Shown here one piece after another: positions 5,260 to 6,249 of a stretch of 6,249 bases of DNA. The stretch is from Candidatus Thorarchaeota archaeon. Its GTDB lineage: Archaea; Asgardarchaeota; Thorarchaeia; Thorarchaeales; Thorarchaeaceae. The notes beneath the pieces are model-generated. The model saw only the letters and a program-made list of their open reading frames with translations. It had not been told where the DNA came from and did no database searches. The translations under genes and the position numbers were made by a program. The stretch lies in contig DAOWDY010000221.1 of assembly GCA_030638785.1 (NCBI GenBank), positions 1 to 6,249 on the forward strand, read 5' to 3'. The first letter of the stretch is position 1. Each line of letters opens with the position of its first letter.

Positions 5260-5865
5260 ATGGCGTTACGTATGACACCACAAAAAGAATTCTTCAAAGA
5301 ACCAGTCATACGAGTGCCAGTAAACAAGATTAGATTTCCTGACATCTGTCCAATTTGTGGAGCCAAGGCAACTAGACCCGCACGAGTTGCTGCAACTCCT
5401 GGCAAGAATCGACCTCTCCGTGCCCCCTACCCGGTACTCTATCCTTCAGCGAGAAGAGGGCTAGGTATCATTCCTCCCGAAACCAAATCCCTTCTCCTCA
5501 ATGTATGTGACGAACACTACAAATCGGATGAAGGTGATTCAAACTACAAGGTGGTGTGTTTTGTAGGAAATGGATTGCTTGCAGCAGCTTTCATGTTCGC
5601 ACTCTTTGTAATAGGAAGTGACCTTTGGATTGGACGAGAGCTCGACCCACTGCCACTATCGATTTTGGTTATATTTCCTATCTCGCTCCTCGTAACAATT
5701 ATTGCATTCAGAGCTGGACCATTAGCTGCATCGGTTAGAATTGTTGGATTTGACTCTCATCTACAAAATGTATGGCTTAACTTCCGGAGAAGTGACTATC
5801 GAGATGCTTTCATGGAAGAAAATACCATGAATGCAGAGCTAGTAAGATGGATTATTCGATCATAG
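5260..5865 (+). CDS. Membrane protein with N-terminal zinc-binding-like CPIC/CDEH motif, function unknown
   Basis: The 201-aa product begins with a soluble region holding CPIC (C30, C33) and CDEH (C83, H86), a C-x2-C...C-x2-H arrangement that suits one zinc ion; the stretch between them is rich in Arg and Pro (TRPARVAATPGKNRPLRAPY). Two membrane helices follow at about 97-119 and 131-150, with a hairpin loop (DLWIGRELDPLP). The C-terminal 50 residues (VRIVGFDSHLQNVWLNFRRSDYRDAFMEEN) look like a small beta-strand pair with the 'F.n.eY...F...N' ending seen in many short archaeal membrane proteins. I know it only as a conserved hypothetical type in Asgard genomes. ATG 5260 has no SD. M5 (5272) and a GTG at 5314 (VPVNKIRFPD) are alternative starts, and the nearby TATA box makes a later start possible. 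Confidence 0.7.
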   Translation: MALRMTPQKEFFKEPVIRVPVNKIRFPDICPICGAKATRPARVAATPGKNRPLRAPYPVLYPSARRGLGIIPPETKSLLLNVCDEHYKSDEGDSNYKVVCFVGNGLLAAAFMFALFVIGSDLWIGRELDPLPLSILVIFPISLLVTIIAFRAGPLAASVRIVGFDSHLQNVWLNFRRSDYRDAFMEENTMNAELVRWIIRS

Positions 5866-5912
5866 ATCTCTTCGTTTATCCATAATACAACACATTCTGG
5901 TGTAAGGGTGGG

Positions 5913-5919
5913 TTTTATC
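5913..5919 (+). promoter_or_regulatory. TATA-like element upstream of the last gene
   Basis: TTTTATC lies about 60 nt upstream of the GTG at 5977; a transcript would start near 5943 and carry the GGAG at 5961-5964. The match is only fair. Confidence 0.25.
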
Positions 5920-5960
5920 ATCTAGTGCGTAAAGGTACTATGAGATGATTTTGTTCAGAA

Positions 5961-5964
5961 GGAG
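5961..5964 (+). promoter_or_regulatory. Ribosome-binding site of the 78-aa protein gene
   Basis: GGAG, in the context AAGGAGA, lies 12 nt before the GTG at 5977. The spacing is on the long side but resembles that of other genes in the window. A GTG at 5967 is out of frame. Confidence 0.45.
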
Positions 5965-5976
5965 ACGTGTATTATT

Positions 5977-6213
5977 GTGAGTTATGGGCTAAAGGATATC
6001 GAGGTAACTGGTTTAATTTCAAAAGTTCTCAATCGCTATGTTGTGATAACCAAAGAAGGCGTAGAATACGAGTTGTCCGCTATAATGCCGTGGGAAGCAG
6101 TTTCGCCTGATTTTGATAGCGGACAGTTCGCAAAAGAGCTAGGTCATACGATGATTGCTTCTGGTAAAACCGATGGTAGCACCATCTGGGGGGCCACACT
6201 TTCAAAACCATAA
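5977..6213 (+). CDS. Small beta-rich protein, possibly OB-fold-like, function unknown
   Basis: The 78-aa product is soluble with no signal peptide or membrane segment. Its pattern alternates hydrophobic strands: DIEVTGLISKV, RYVVITKEGVEYEL, then a turn with PWEAVSP, a short helix (SGQFAKEL) and the final strands TMIASGKTDGSTIWGATLSK. Five strands with a helix between the third and fourth would suit an OB-like barrel, the fold of many small nucleic-acid-binding proteins, but this is inference from the pattern only. It begins with GTG behind a GGAG and ends in TAA. It follows the zinc-motif membrane protein on the same strand after 111 nt, with its own likely promoter. I do not recognise the family. 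Confidence 0.65.
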   Translation: MSYGLKDIEVTGLISKVLNRYVVITKEGVEYELSAIMPWEAVSPDFDSGQFAKELGHTMIASGKTDGSTIWGATLSKP

Positions 6214-6249
6214 CAGATACATTCACCAGAGGCTGGCTGACATGATTAC

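Noticed and set aside
1..6249. CRISPR array, tRNA, rRNA or insertion sequence
   Set aside because: No regularly spaced repeats, no cloverleaf with TTCGANNC loop in context, and no transposase or terminal inverted repeats were seen on reading both strands.
6214..6249. Possible gene or hairpin at the right edge
   Set aside because: Only 36 nt remain after the last stop; nothing can be supported.

Overview
The window looks like archaeal chromosome, most likely an Asgard archaeon of the Thorarchaeia type. That placement is an inference from several traits. A lipid-free extracellular solute-binding protein ends in a Gly/Ser/Pro linker and a C-terminal membrane anchor. Several genes start at GTG or TTG behind GGAG or GGTG ribosome-binding sites, AT-rich TATA-like boxes stand upstream, and many small cysteine-bearing membrane proteins resemble conserved Asgard hypotheticals. 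No marker gene such as rRNA or a ribosomal protein is present to fix the lineage.

Layout. Positions 1-125 (minus) hold the first 41 codons of a secreted protein with a clear signal peptide, behind its own TATA box and SD site. Positions 268-1119, or to 1230 (minus), encode a PadR-type winged-helix regulator fused to a degenerate methyltransferase-like domain. A perfect 20-bp palindrome lies at its 5' end. Divergent from it, after about 300 bp of non-coding DNA rich in inverted repeats (including an 11-bp stem), is a secreted family 5 solute-binding protein (1540-3369, plus). It closes with a good hairpin plus T-tract terminator at 3382-3416. A RimJ/RimL-type N-acetyltransferase (3415-4020, minus) runs convergently into that terminator. 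The right-hand part carries four plus-strand genes: a 115-aa three-helix membrane protein, a 227-aa Cys/His-containing membrane protein resembling DUF2085, a 201-aa protein with a CPIC...CDEH zinc-binding-like pattern and two membrane helices, and a 78-aa small beta-rich protein.

Main result. The solute-binding protein has its halves in the wrong order. Right after the signal peptide it begins with the segment that normally forms the second half of an SBP_bac_5 protein (from 'VDKIVF' to 'DRFDGW...WTNI'). It then continues with the segment that normally comes first ('GGTLRWS...DTFN...SLIAVGPDG...WTDGESLTAEDAAFTL...SGPF...NPNYFF'). The second segment stops at the point where the first would normally follow. 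This is a circular permutation, or the remnant of a one-and-a-half or double-domain ancestor, and the reading frame is intact with signal peptide and anchor in place.

How the genes relate. The regulator and the solute-binding protein are divergently arranged, so the palindrome and the repeat-rich region between them may control one or both. No ABC permease or ATPase gene lies in the window, so the binding protein is an orphan here. The right-hand genes show no obvious shared pathway.
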